A stretch of 64,000 bases of DNA. It comes from Lactifluus volemus (lineage: Eukaryota > Basidiomycota > Agaricomycetes > Russulales > Russulaceae). Below the pieces are notes generated by a model. It ran no database searches. It was not told the origin of the DNA and was given only the letters and a program-made list of their open reading frames with translations. The stretch spans positions 1 through 64,000 of the forward strand of contig WTXI01000146.1 of NCBI GenBank assembly GCA_022376515.1, read 5' to 3'. A program made the translations under genes and the position numbers. Positions 11,597 to 21,445 of this stretch are shown piece by piece (within the stretch, counting starts at the first letter, position 1; the number at the start of each line of letters is the position of its first letter).

Positions 11597-12131
11597 AGAA
11601 GGCCGCTCTCATCACGCAAGGGCTACCAACTACTGACCAACCCCGAGTCCTCTCCCCTGTATGGTCGTCCACACCAGCCTCATCCAAAAATACCAGCTCT
11701 TCTGGCTTGGCAACACCATTCTCAGCTAGCCACGTTGCCCGAAGAAGTTCATCCCTCTCTAGAGCTTCCTTTGAGACTGCTTTGCTGGATAGTGAAAGCC
11801 GTCGAAGTGTCCGGCTGAGAGTTGCGAGTGACACCACAATCTCACGATTTTGAAAGAGTTTCCCTTGGATTTCATTAAGATACATCGTAGGTCGAGCTTC
11901 CAGGATGCTTTGAATGTATTGAAGATCCTGAGGGTCTAGTAGGCGTTTTCAGCCTGTGCAACGTGCATGTGGATTGGTAACTGTGCCACAAGTATTGTAC
12001 AGCTGAAGAACGGTATAAATTGTTGATTGGCTACGACCCGAAAGGAGTACAATCTCCTTGACTGGAAGCTCGAAGTCATAGAACCAGCATATAATACGTT
12101 CTCGCAGTTCCGTAGAGATTGCAGCAGGCAT
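11597..12131 (-). pseudogene. Tc1/mariner (IS630-like) transposase relic, truncated by LTR insertion
   Basis: Reading from 12131, residues 1-60 look like the helix-turn-helix end of a Tc1/mariner transposase (ISTELRERIICWFYD, then IVLLSGRSQSTIYTVLQLY). A stop and frame break follow. The frame resumes at 11885 with ATLSRTLRRLSLSSKAVSKEAL and the first catalytic block PEELVFLDEAGVDDHTGERT (Asp of the DDE/D triad). The gene stops abruptly at 11596, where the element 1 LTR begins. The second and third acidic residues are missing from the window. Confidence 0.75.
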
Positions 12132-12295
12132 ATCAATTGAGGAGCAGCGTGACAGATGTCACTGTTTGGCTATGGACAAATAGATACAAACTTCTTGGCG
12201 CGAAACACATTTTCCGAACTAATATGCAAGTCACTGTAATCAATTATCTACGAATATCTACATTGTATGCTTGGACCGGTTAGATCCGGTCCGTG

Positions 12296-12600
12296 ACACT
12301 GTCCATACTGCCCTGGAATGTTCCTGCGCTACCGGCCCGTCTCAACAGTCCCATTGTTGAAACATTGTTGTCGACATTGCAGAGGATACAGCCCACATGA
12401 TGGGCCACATTCTTTGCCAACAGAGTGGAAACGTTGGGCTTTCCGCTGGGAGGTGAAGCGATATCCGCCCTGATATACATGTCCCTCTTCCTGTTCTTTG
12501 TCAGCCTTCTCATATACCTCTTCAGCACCAACTACACTGCCTTCTGTGCCATAGTTTATGGGCCACAGCTTCCGCGGTGGCGTATTTGACATTGTGAAGG
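12296..12600 (+). pseudogene. DUF6535 gene relic
   Basis: The plus strand encodes a short degraded piece of the DUF6535 membrane region. It is recognisable as TFFANRVETLGF, followed by a transmembrane stretch (LIYMSLFLFFVSLLIYLFST) equivalent to the third membrane segment of the full genes. An in-frame TGA precedes it. No flanking exons are found. It is the only DUF6535 trace outside the 25-63 kb array. Confidence 0.7.
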
Positions 12601-12971
12601 AATTCTATGTCCAGTCTTCTTATTAATAAGTCTCAGGTACTTGGTATGCTGGCAGTCACCGTTATGCAACATGCATTAGTACGAGTCCCAGGGTATATGA
12701 CAATAGCGAGGCCACGATCAGCGTAGTCCGAGTCTGTCATGATCCGTTAATGCCTGAGCTACAACCACATTGGGCGTGAGGGTCGTAGCTCATCAGAGCA
12801 TATGGCCTAGTTTTTTTTTTTTTTTTTTTGAAGCATTTTCTATTAACTAGACGGATTTCCGGGGAGCGCCCGCTATACCGTGTCAAAGTCCTAACAGAAC
12901 TACTACCTAAGACTTATCACTTGTCACGTAAAGTGTCCATCAGCCCGCGGTGCGTCTGGCGCTTCTTCACA
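12601..12971. other. Intergenic, no gene seen
   Basis: The stretch holds a run of about 19 T at 12811-12829 and no supported ORF or RNA gene. Confidence 0.5.
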
Positions 12972-13289
12972 CATCAGGAAAACGTCATATTTGCTTACGC
13001 TAATTAATGGTGCTTACTTTGCTTAATGGTCTTAATTACTGTCTTCTGCTTAATAAAAAATTTCTGTTTTCTGGCTTAAGCACATTAAGCACATTAATCA
13101 CATTAATCTACACTCAGCACAACTAAGCAAATTTTATTATGACCAATAACGAAAATTAAGCAAACTTTAATCACACTAAGTAAACCAGTAGTTTAAGCAA
13201 ACTAAGAAAATTTTAAGAGGCTTTTAATCATGCTAAGCAAATTGAAGTATTTTATGTAATTTAATTAAAGTCCGAAAAATATGCAAAGT

Positions 13290-14230
13290 CATGAAATTTT
13301 CACTAAGTCGTTCCTGTGCACCAACCACGTGCATCTTTGTTTGTTCTTATTTGCACGATGTTGATTTTCGTGCATTTTCGTGCCAAGTCTTCTGTCCCTC
13401 CCTCCCCTCTGTCGTCGTCGCCCCCGTGTTGGGGACTCCGCTGTTGTCACCACGGCTGGCTCACCATCTGGCGCTGCCACACGTCTTGCCCTCTCTCCTT
13501 CTCTTGCCATCTCCGTGGCCTCTGTCGCCACCGCTCGCCGCCTTGCGCTGCCACAAGCCTCAGCGTCCCCGCGTTCTCCTTGCCACCGCATTCCCCCCCC
13601 CCCTTTTTTCCCCCCGCGCAAACGCGTCTCAATGCTGCTTCCTCTGCCTCTGCCTCTGCCTCTGCCTCTGCCTCTGCCTCCACCGCGTCATCCTCTGCCT
13701 CCTGCGCCTGCGCCTCGTCCACGCCCTCGCCTCCTTTGCATCACTTCCTCCTGGAACCACTGGGCTGGGCTGCGAGGGGTCCACGGCGCACGCTGCCTGC
13801 GCCGCGCCTTCTGCACCACCTCTCTGGTATGTTGTACGCTACCTCGCCCCAACGCTTCCTGACCCTTTTTTTTTTGTTCGCCTTCACCTCTGCCTCCGCC
13901 TCCTCCTGTGCCGCCGCCTCCCCTACCTGCACCACCCCTCCTACGCCTTCTGCGCACTTCCGTCTCCTCCGCCGTCCCCGTACGCACTTCCGTCCCCTCC
14001 ACCGTCCCCGCATGCACTTCCGTCACCTCCGCCGTCCCCGCGCCTCCCGCGCCTTCTCCCGCGCCTCCTCCTGCCCCTCCCGCGGCATTTCCTGGGCTTC
14101 CCGCGCCCCGTGCCTCCTCCCTTGGCCCTCGCCTCCTCCCGCGCCTCCTGCGCCTCTGCCTCCGCCACCGCCTCCTCGTGGCCCTGCAGTCCCACCCCCC
14201 CAGGGCTGTTGCACCAAGGCCTGTAGATTA
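13290..14230. repeat. CT-rich low-complexity core of the TIR element
   Basis: The plus strand is strongly pyrimidine-biased (long runs of CCT/CTC/GCC, a CTCTGC hexamer repeat at 13640-13680). All six frames stay open for long stretches with Pro/Ser/Ala-, Leu- or Arg/Gly-rich products, so open length is not evidence for a gene. The right end (14160-14230) recurs inverted at the window edge. Confidence 0.6.
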
Positions 14231-14679
14231 CTAGTCTTAGATATTTATGTTGTAGTTTTACTCCAATATATAATTTTGATGCCTATAAAATTGTGTGATT
14301 GAAAATTTCAAATTGTGATGAAAATTTCAAATTAATTAAAAATGTGAAAGATGCTTAATGTTACTTAGATCTTGCTTAATTAGCTTAATTAAGCAGAATG
14401 TGCTTAATTCAGCAGAATGAGCTTAATTCAGCAACGGGCTTGTCTTACGGTGCTTAATCAAGGTTGCTTAACTTGTGCTTAATTCTTCTTAATGCTTGCT
14501 TAACCTGCTTAATGACGACATTAAGCACACTAATTGTTACGGTTATGCGGGCCGTCCGGCTCATTCCTTATTATTTTCCGTCTATTTTTCGACTTGTGTT
14601 ATGACCTAGGATCCCTTTCCTTGGCCAGCCCCTTCTGTTTCGCTTCTAGGGGCTGTGGGTCGCCGTTTTGGATGTGTAT

Positions 14680-14780
14680 TTGACTCAGGGATCATGACTC
14701 AAATCTTGAGTCAGCGTTCTTGACTCAGGTCTTGAGTCAGACGCACTGAGTCAGTTCTTGAGTCATCAGAACTGACTCAG
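14680..14780 (+). promoter_or_regulatory. Cluster of eight AP-1/Gcn4-type sites in U3
   Basis: TGACTCA or TGAGTCA occurs eight times in about 100 bp, alternating in orientation, 75-175 bp upstream of the TATA-like box. The heptamer is the known binding site of fungal bZIP factors (Gcn4/Cpc1, Yap/AP-1 families). The same cluster is present in all four complete LTR copies of this family in the window. Confidence 0.7.
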
Positions 14781-14854
14781 GTCCTTAGTCAATAGTCTTG
14801 ACTTCGCTACTGTACTGTGACCTTTGTAGGATAGTTGGCTGGCCCTCTGTACGC

Positions 14855-14861
14855 ATAAATA
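14855..14861 (+). promoter_or_regulatory. TATA-like box of element 2 LTR
   Basis: ATAAATA lies 33 nt upstream of AGCTTCAGCTT (14888-14898). Transcription is therefore predicted to start at or near that sequence, marking the U3/R border. Confidence 0.55.
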
Positions 14862-15470
14862 GGGCCCTGTAGACGAGCTAAAGCCCCAGCTTCAGCTTCG
14901 TCTAGAATCGCAGTTCATTGTCTCCTGCTCACACTCGCATCACATCTTCTCCCCTCGTCTTGTGAATCCCCTCTTCGTACCTTGATCTAGGTACTTCGCG
15001 CCACGATCAGACATCTGTGAACTTGTTCCATTTCCGTGTAACAAGTCCCCAGACGCCTGAACCCTAATACGAACGTGCTGTGAGAAGTAGTCCCCACTTC
15101 TCACCCCGCGTCCGCCCTCGAACCTTAGTTCAACCTCTCACGAGTGTCCTTGGAAGGCGAGCATCTCTTGCATTCCAAATACACTCGCGCCCGTGTTGCG
15201 GTTGAACCTACACATCGTCATTAACCCATCTGCCACCGTCTATCCTCTTTGGGAACGGTAACTCCGACCATCGCGTGCGCCGGCCCGCTAGTCCGTCTCG
15301 CGCGATACAGACACCCAGAGTTCGCACAGTCAAGTCTACTCCACACAGGACCTTGCCTGCGCGTGCTAGAATCGACTATTTGGTGTTGCTAGTCTTGTCC
15401 GACTCACCACAGCAAATAGCCAACCAGAACGACGCTCACTTCGAGCCACGGTCCCTGCGAACCGTGACAT

Positions 15471-15481
15471 AAGCTGAAGCT
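15471..15481 (+). other. Primer-binding site, predicted self-priming type
   Basis: AAGCTGAAGCT starts 2 nt after the 5' LTR. It is the exact reverse complement of AGCTTCAGCTT at 14888-14898, the predicted 5' end of the element's RNA. This is the arrangement known from Tf1/sushi-group chromoviruses, which prime reverse transcription from a folded-back 5' RNA end instead of a tRNA. The same pair is conserved in element 1. Confidence 0.6.
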
Positions 15482-15657
15482 CCTGCCCCTCCACTTCTTT
15501 GTCACAAGAAGTGTACCCCGAACGAACCAGACCGTTGCCCACTTTCTTTTCAGGCCGAGAAAGTGTGTGCCAGAGTGCACAGAAATTTTTCGTTCCTCTT
15601 GCTAGAGTGAACAACTCATAGGCTACTGAGACCACCCCTCTTGCGAAGAGTGGGCGA

Positions 15658-17580
15658 TTGATCGACAAAACGGCTTCCATAACCCTTGGTTGGACCACAG
15701 AAAAGGGGAAGCTCACCAGAGTCGAGACCAGAAACGAACCAGACCTCCCAGACCACGTAGTTGGGCACGCCTTTTGGATAGAACGTCAGGAAAACCCCAA
15801 GCAAAGTGCCTATTGGGCTTTTGACAAAGAAAATCCACACGGACCCATCGAGTTTATCAACCAGAAGTGGTATCACGTCGAGTGGTTCGATAAACCACAG
15901 ACCTACGCGACAGAGATAGGGAGATACATCACAGACGAAGACATCGCACGATTTGAACTCGGCTGGTGGAGACCAAGTGATCCACAGCACCCAGACTATC
16001 CAGTACACGCGCTGTCCTTGACACCGGCAGGCTCAGGATCTGGAAGTACCCCAGAACGACCCGAAGCACTTTCACCTAGTGGACAGTTATTTGAACCGGT
16101 CTATCAAGCCGCACAACCCCCTTTAACCAGTGTTCCCCCAGGAATTCATCAGCAGCTTGAACCAACCTCGACGTTGCAAGTGCCCCCAGTACAGAAACCA
16201 ATGGACTCACCATACTCCGACGTCAGTGTGTCAATGGTGACAGACCCAACCAGTGGAATGTTGGTGGATCCCACCATGTTTCCAGCCGCTCTCTCCCCCT
16301 CTCCACAACCTCATCCTAGTGTGCCCAGTGGTAGTGCGTTCATCAGGTCAGCTGCGGTTAGCACTGCCATTACCGCACCAGCAGCACTAGCTGGCATCAC
16401 AGGATTCAGCTCCTCTGGGCAACCTGGAGGAGGACCTCCGGCTGGGGCACAGCCGGGAGGAAGTGGAGGCGGCGGTGGAGGTGGCGGTGGAGGCGGAGGT
16501 GGAGGCGGAGGCGGAGGTGGGGGAGGAGGAGCTCCCCCTCCAGGAGGACAAGCAGCAGGTGGTCAACCACACCAGCCTTCAGCCCTCTTTGGCACGATCC
16601 CTGAAATTTTCAATGGGGATCGTGACGACCTCGCACGCTTCCGTCGCGCCTTCTCAGTCTTTTGGGAAATGAACCGGGACCACCCCTCCATAAGCAACCC
16701 TTACTTGCGGGTCCTCACCTGTATAGGAAGGATCCGAGGCAAGGCAGTCGACCAATGGGTCGATGGAATTATCCAGCCTCTCATGAATGGGGTGGCGATG
16801 TGGCGACAGCATCCACACCACCTCTTAGCCACTGATCCAAACGATGAAATGGTTTGGACGAACTTTGACAACGCATTCAGGGCGCAGTTTGAGAACACTG
16901 TGGCCAGGGAGGAGGCATTGGGGCGTCTGCTCACCCTAGAAATGCAGGGGGAGGACCTCAAAACGTACATCAATGACTTCAACACACTAATCGCTCTTGC
17001 CAAGTGGGGTCCAAACGAGCAAGGAACCCTCCTTCGGTTCAAGGATGGACTAAAGTGAGCCCTCCGCGAGAAGATCATTGATTTTGAACACACCTTGCCC
17101 GATACTCTGGCAGGATGGCAAGCAGTGGCCCTGAGGCGCCAAGGGAGGTGGATCGAAGCCAGAGCCACCTCTGGAGACAGGCCAGGCCAGAACTTCCGCC
17201 AACGCCTTGCTGCGGCCTTGGGAAGGTACCAGCAGGGCAGACAAGCGAAGCCACGACCCTCAGACGCCATGGACGTTGATGCCATCCGTACAGGAGGGCC
17301 CACCCCTGAAGAAAAGAAGAAGCTACGAGCGGAAGGACGCTGTTTCATCTGCCGCCGGCAGGGCCACATGAGCAACTCATGCCCTGAGAAGAAAAAGAAC
17401 CAGTACAAGGACAGCAAGCCTGCACAGCGCCCCGCCGCGGTGCGGGCTGTCGAAGAAGAGAAGAAAGAAATCACACGCGACCAGCTTATGGACGGGCTTA
17501 TGAAGTTGTCTGACGACGACAAGGAACGCTTTATCAAGGATATGGTTGACTCCACCGACTCTGCGCCCCAGGATTTTTGA
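15658..17580 (+). pseudogene. Gag of element 2 (no ATG, one in-frame TGA)
   Basis: One frame runs from an in-frame stop at 15619 to the TGA at 17578, broken only by TGA at 17056-17058. The N-terminal module (KTASITLGWTTEKGK) aligns with element 1 gag, but the ATG present there is absent here; the first in-frame Met is about 180 residues in. Then come a Pro-rich part, a Gly-run (16459-16530), a capsid-like part (NPYLRVLTCIGRIRGKAVDQW) and a zinc knuckle CFICRRQGHMSNSC (about 17341), fully CX2CX4HX4C. The internal TGA lies where element 1 has a sense codon. Gag forms the particle and binds RNA; this copy looks newly inactivated. Confidence 0.85.
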
Positions 17581-18122
17581 AGAGCTCGTGCCGCGCGACC
17601 TGGGTACGAGCCTTAGGACTGAAACGAATGTACATTAGCTATGCCAATGCCAATGCTTTGAATTTGCCCATTTCGTTTTCAAATGTCCGCAAAACGGTCG
17701 CAGATGTCGCCTTAGTCGACAGTGGAGCCACGGAAAACTTCCTTGATCAGCGCACAGTCCGCCGATGGGGACTCAGCACTCATAAACTCCCTTGCCCCCG
17801 CTACGTCTACAATGTGGATGGAACCCAGAACCAGGCCGGGACACTTACGGAGTATTGTGTTCTTCGCTGTGTCGTGGGAGACAAAGACACTCTCCAGCGG
17901 TTCTATGTCACCAATCTTGGCAAGGATCGTGTACTCTTGGGGCACCCCTGGCTCTCGGAGTTCAATCCCCGCATCGATTGGACCAAGGGGAAGTACAGAA
18001 CGGAGGAGTACGGATCGAGACCAAGTGGAGGAAGTTCCAGTGCCCTCGTCAGATATACAAAGACAGGGAGAAGGAACCAGCCCGCATTGATCGTACCAAT
18101 GTGGCCCAGGAATGGGCCATAA
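17577..18122 (+). CDS. Aspartic protease domain of element 2
   Basis: A 182-aa frame shifted -1 relative to gag, overlapping the gag stop by 4 nt. It has the retropepsin site VDSGATENF (residues about 46-54) and a downstream LLGHPWLSEFNPRIDW typical of Ty3/gypsy proteases. It overlaps the next frame (RT) from 17792. It would process Gag and Pol inside particles. A run of five T immediately before the gag TGA offers a place for -1 slippage. Whether protease is made by frameshift, reinitiation or not at all cannot be told. Confidence 0.75.
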   Translation: MKSSCRATWVRALGLKRMYISYANANALNLPISFSNVRKTVADVALVDSGATENFLDQRTVRRWGLSTHKLPCPRYVYNVDGTQNQAGTLTEYCVLRCVVGDKDTLQRFYVTNLGKDRVLLGHPWLSEFNPRIDWTKGKYRTEEYGSRPSGGSSSALVRYTKTGRRNQPALIVPMWPRNGP

Positions 18123-21100
18123 AGGCGCACCAAGAGCAGATAGCCAGTGGGGAAAAGCACGAGGTGTTACCACCCCAATACCGGGACTATGCGGACGTCT
18201 TTGACGAAGAAAAATCCCATCGTTTCCCACCTTCACGACCAGAGGATCATGCCATTGTCCTGAAGGAGGACGCCCCAGCTTCCATCAATTGTAAAGTCTA
18301 TGCTCTCACGAGAGAGGAGAGGGAAGCGACCCAGAAGTTCTTGAAAGAGAATGAACAGTGGGGATTCATCGAAAAGTCCAACTCTCCTTGGTCGACCCCT
18401 TGGTTCTTCATCAAGAAGAGAGATGGGAGTCTCCGACCCATCCAGGACTATAGGGAAGTGAACAGTTGGACGATTCGAGATGTGTACCCCATCCCTCGCA
18501 TTGAGCAAATCCTGGAAGCGTTGCATGGACGCACCCTCTTTACGGCACTAGACATTCGTTGGGGCTATCATAATATCCAAATTCGCCCTGAAGATCGATG
18601 GAAGGCTGCGTTTAAGACTCCCTTTGGCCTGTACCAACCAAAGGTGATGCTCTTCGGCCTCCAGAACTCTCCGGCCACCTTTCAGCGCTGCATGGATCGG
18701 GTCTTTGCTAAGATCATGAACCGCTACCCAGGGAAGGTGTTTGTGTACATGGACGATGTCTTGGTGGCCACAGGAGGAGACGTGGAGGAGCATAGGAGGA
18801 TAGTCCGAGAAATCCTCGAAATGTTCCGCCAAGAATCCTTCTTCCTCAAACTGTCGAAGTGCAAGTTTGAGCAGACCAGCATTGACTACCTTGGCATCCG
18901 CGTGGAACATGGGACCATCCGCATCGATCCCACGAAGAGAAAAGGACTATCCCAATGGCCTCGAACCTTGTCTTCAGTGAAGGAGGTCCGGAGCACGCTT
19001 GGTGTGCTGGGGTATCAGAGACCATTCATTCCCCACTTTGCACACCTCGCGGCGCCACTCACTGCCTTGCTGAAGAAGGGACGACCATTCAAGTGGACGG
19101 ATGAGTGCACCAAAGCCTTGGATGCACTCCTCCAGATCATAGAGTCCAACCCTGTCCTCCAAAGACCTGACTATGACCGCCCCTTCGAGATGGAGGTGGA
19201 CGCGTCCCAGTATGCCACTGGGGCCATCCTCTACCAACGAAATGACAAACAGAGACTCTGTCCAGTGGGCTACCACTCCCAGACATTGAACGAAGCTGAG
19301 AGAGGGTATGACGTCCATGATAGAGAGCTCTTGGCGGTGATTCGGGGCTTGCGACGATGGAGACACTTGTTTCTCTCCTCTCCCTTCACTGCCATTGTGC
19401 ACACCGATCATAATAATCTTCGATACTACCGGCAACCCCAGAGAATCAACCGACGCGTAGCAAGGTACCTCAGTGACCTTGCAGACTACAATTACAAACT
19501 GGTGCACCGCCCAGGCAAGCTGAACAAGGCTGACGCACTGTCCAGGCCACCAGGAGTGGACGAAGGGAAACATGATAATGAAAACACCCTCGTCCTGCCT
19601 GACAAGCTCTTCGTGCGGGCAGCGGAAGTCAGCGGTCTTGAACAGCAGGTGTGGGATTGGCAAGCACGCACACCAAACTACTTCGTAGAGTTGCATCGCT
19701 CCTACCCGCTTGATTCAGTGAATCATCATTGGATGCACCAAGGAAGACCTGTGGTCGCGGACCAGGAGGATCTGAAGCGACAGATCTTACATGAGTACCA
19801 TGACCATGCCTTGGCTGGGCACCCAGGCATCGCCACGACGCTTCAGAAGGTGTCTGAGGACTACTGGTGGCCAACAATGCGGCAGTTCATTCAGAACTAC
19901 GTCAAAGGTTGTGCAACTTGCCAAATGACGAAACCCAACACTGTGAAACCCAAACCACCATTGATGCCGATCACTGTTGAACCGAAGGCAATCCCTTTCC
20001 AGACCATTTCCCTTGACCTCATCACCGATCTCCCAGTCTCAAAGGGATATGATTCAATCCTCACAGTAGTGGACCACGATTGCTCGAAGGCAGCCTTCTT
20101 CTTGCCCTGTCAAAAGACAATTGACGCAGAAGAAGTGGCCCGGCTCTATGTGGAACACATCTTCCCTCTCTTTGGCTGCCCCCACCACGTCATTTCGGAC
20201 AGGGATCCCCGTTTTACTGCACACTTTACCCGCCAGATGTGTGAACTGCTAGGAATCACACAGAACATCAGCTCTGCTTACCATCCGCAGACTGATGGAC
20301 AATCAGAACGCGCTAATCAGTGGGTGGAGCAGTATTTGCGGATCTATGGAAGCAGCCAACAAGACGACTGGGCAAACCTTCTTCCTCTCGCCCAATTTGT
20401 TCACAACTCCTGGCCAAATGCGAGCACAGGGAAGGCTCCCTGTGAACTCTTGTGGGGCGCAAACCCAATCATCCATGCCTCCGGAAAAGGTACAAATATC
20501 CCCGCATTACATCAAAGGCAGGTGTGGCTTAAGGAGGCTAGGGAGCGCGCCCAGGATGCTATCAGGAAAGCACAGGAACTGTGGCTGAAAAGACGCCAGA
20601 GAAAGAAGGGTCAAAGACACTTCTACCCATTCGAAAAAGGACAACAAGTATTGCTGGAGGGAACAAACCTAAAGACAATGTATCCGTCCGCAAAGTTGGG
20701 GCCAAAGAGATATGGTCCATTCCCCATCATTGACGTCATTTCCCCTGTGGTGTACCGCCTTCAGCTTCCCCCACACTGGCGCATTCACAATGTCTTCCAC
20801 GCGTCCTTGTTAACACCTTACAAGGAGACGGAAGAGCATGGGCGCAACTTCGCAGAGCCGCCACCTGATCTGATGGAAGGCGAACCAGAATATGAGGTGG
20901 AGCAGATCATTGATGCGCGCAAGAAAGGGAAGGCAGAAAAGCTTGAGTATCTCCTTCGTTGGAAGGGATATTCACCCGCTCATGATAGTTGGGAACCCGC
21001 TGACAATGTGAAGGCTCCGGAGCTCATTAAGGAATTCTATCAGCGCAACCCCAATGCGATAGGAGGAGGAAGGATAAAAGCGAAGAGGAAGAGACGAATC

Positions 21101-21445
21101 CGCACCATCATCACCCCCACTACCTCCTCCTCCATGAGTAATGCCTTACAACTTGCGTTCCAGTACCCCAACTCGGAGGATGACTACCTCCAACTCCTCG
21201 ACTCGTCGTTCAACTCCCTCGCGGTCTGTGAGGGGGGAGAGTGGCCCCTCTCAGAGGCGTCCCTTGCCGAGGACGCCCCAGCAGAACCAGCCCAGATCAG
21301 CACCTCCACCGTACAGGAGGACCACCCGCTCGCCTCGCCAAGAGCCTCGCCGCAGCCCTCGTACCATCCGAGGACCCCATCTCCTCTCCAGGCCCGACGC
21401 CGCCTCCCCAACTCTCGCCTATCCAGGAAGCCCTGGAAACGCTAG
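17792..21445 (+). CDS. pol: Pol of element 2: reverse transcriptase, RNase H, integrase, chromodomain
   Basis: A single 1217-aa open frame, shifted -1 relative to the protease; the first ~70 residues are the protease region in the wrong frame, so the real product is probably a fusion. Reverse transcriptase (about 130-370): SPWSTPWFFIKKRDG, RPIQDYREVN, YMDDVLVATGG. RNase H (about 450-580): MEVDASQYATGA, TDHNNLRYY. Integrase: zinc domain ending CATCQMTK, catalytic core with LDLITDLPVS, SDRDPRFTAHF and PQTDGQSERAN. GPF/Y-like module RYGPFPIIDVISPVV. Chromodomain (about 1040-1095): YLLRWKGYSPAHDSWEP. The last ~80 residues overlap the extra ORF. It copies and integrates the element. Confidence 0.93.
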   Translation: MPPLRLQCGWNPEPGRDTYGVLCSSLCRGRQRHSPAVLCHQSWQGSCTLGAPLALGVQSPHRLDQGEVQNGGVRIETKWRKFQCPRQIYKDREKEPARIDRTNVAQEWAIKAHQEQIASGEKHEVLPPQYRDYADVFDEEKSHRFPPSRPEDHAIVLKEDAPASINCKVYALTREEREATQKFLKENEQWGFIEKSNSPWSTPWFFIKKRDGSLRPIQDYREVNSWTIRDVYPIPRIEQILEALHGRTLFTALDIRWGYHNIQIRPEDRWKAAFKTPFGLYQPKVMLFGLQNSPATFQRCMDRVFAKIMNRYPGKVFVYMDDVLVATGGDVEEHRRIVREILEMFRQESFFLKLSKCKFEQTSIDYLGIRVEHGTIRIDPTKRKGLSQWPRTLSSVKEVRSTLGVLGYQRPFIPHFAHLAAPLTALLKKGRPFKWTDECTKALDALLQIIESNPVLQRPDYDRPFEMEVDASQYATGAILYQRNDKQRLCPVGYHSQTLNEAERGYDVHDRELLAVIRGLRRWRHLFLSSPFTAIVHTDHNNLRYYRQPQRINRRVARYLSDLADYNYKLVHRPGKLNKADALSRPPGVDEGKHDNENTLVLPDKLFVRAAEVSGLEQQVWDWQARTPNYFVELHRSYPLDSVNHHWMHQGRPVVADQEDLKRQILHEYHDHALAGHPGIATTLQKVSEDYWWPTMRQFIQNYVKGCATCQMTKPNTVKPKPPLMPITVEPKAIPFQTISLDLITDLPVSKGYDSILTVVDHDCSKAAFFLPCQKTIDAEEVARLYVEHIFPLFGCPHHVISDRDPRFTAHFTRQMCELLGITQNISSAYHPQTDGQSERANQWVEQYLRIYGSSQQDDWANLLPLAQFVHNSWPNASTGKAPCELLWGANPIIHASGKGTNIPALHQRQVWLKEARERAQDAIRKAQELWLKRRQRKKGQRHFYPFEKGQQVLLEGTNLKTMYPSAKLGPKRYGPFPIIDVISPVVYRLQLPPHWRIHNVFHASLLTPYKETEEHGRNFAEPPPDLMEGEPEYEVEQIIDARKKGKAEKLEYLLRWKGYSPAHDSWEPADNVKAPELIKEFYQRNPNAIGGGRIKAKRKRRIRTIITPTTSSSMSNALQLAFQYPNSEDDYLQLLDSSFNSLAVCEGGEWPLSEASLAEDAPAEPAQISTSTVQEDHPLASPRASPQPSYHPRTPSPLQARRRLPNSRLSRKPWKR

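Larger units (their letters stand above)
14535..15469 (+). repeat. 5' LTR of gypsy element 2
   Basis: This is 935 bp, TGTTACGG...CCGTGACA, preceded by the target duplication CTAAT (14530-14534). By eye it differs from the 3' LTR by five substitutions, all transitions, and five single-base length differences, four of them in short homopolymers. That is about 99% identity and marks a young insertion. U3 carries the TGA[C/G]TCA cluster; TATA-like ATAAATA is at 14855-14861. Confidence 0.93.

Noticed and set aside
12811..12829. T-run as a Pol III terminator of a small RNA gene
   Set aside because: No A/B box pair or tRNA-like fold was recognised upstream.
13291..14302. Long overlapping ORFs (up to 328 aa) on both strands
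   Set aside because: They reflect CT-rich, stop-poor composition; every frame is open and the products are low-complexity.
16459..16530. Glycine-run coding repeat as a separate gene or elastin-like protein
   Set aside because: It is inside the gag frame of element 2 with a counterpart in element 1, so it is a linker with repeat-length variation.
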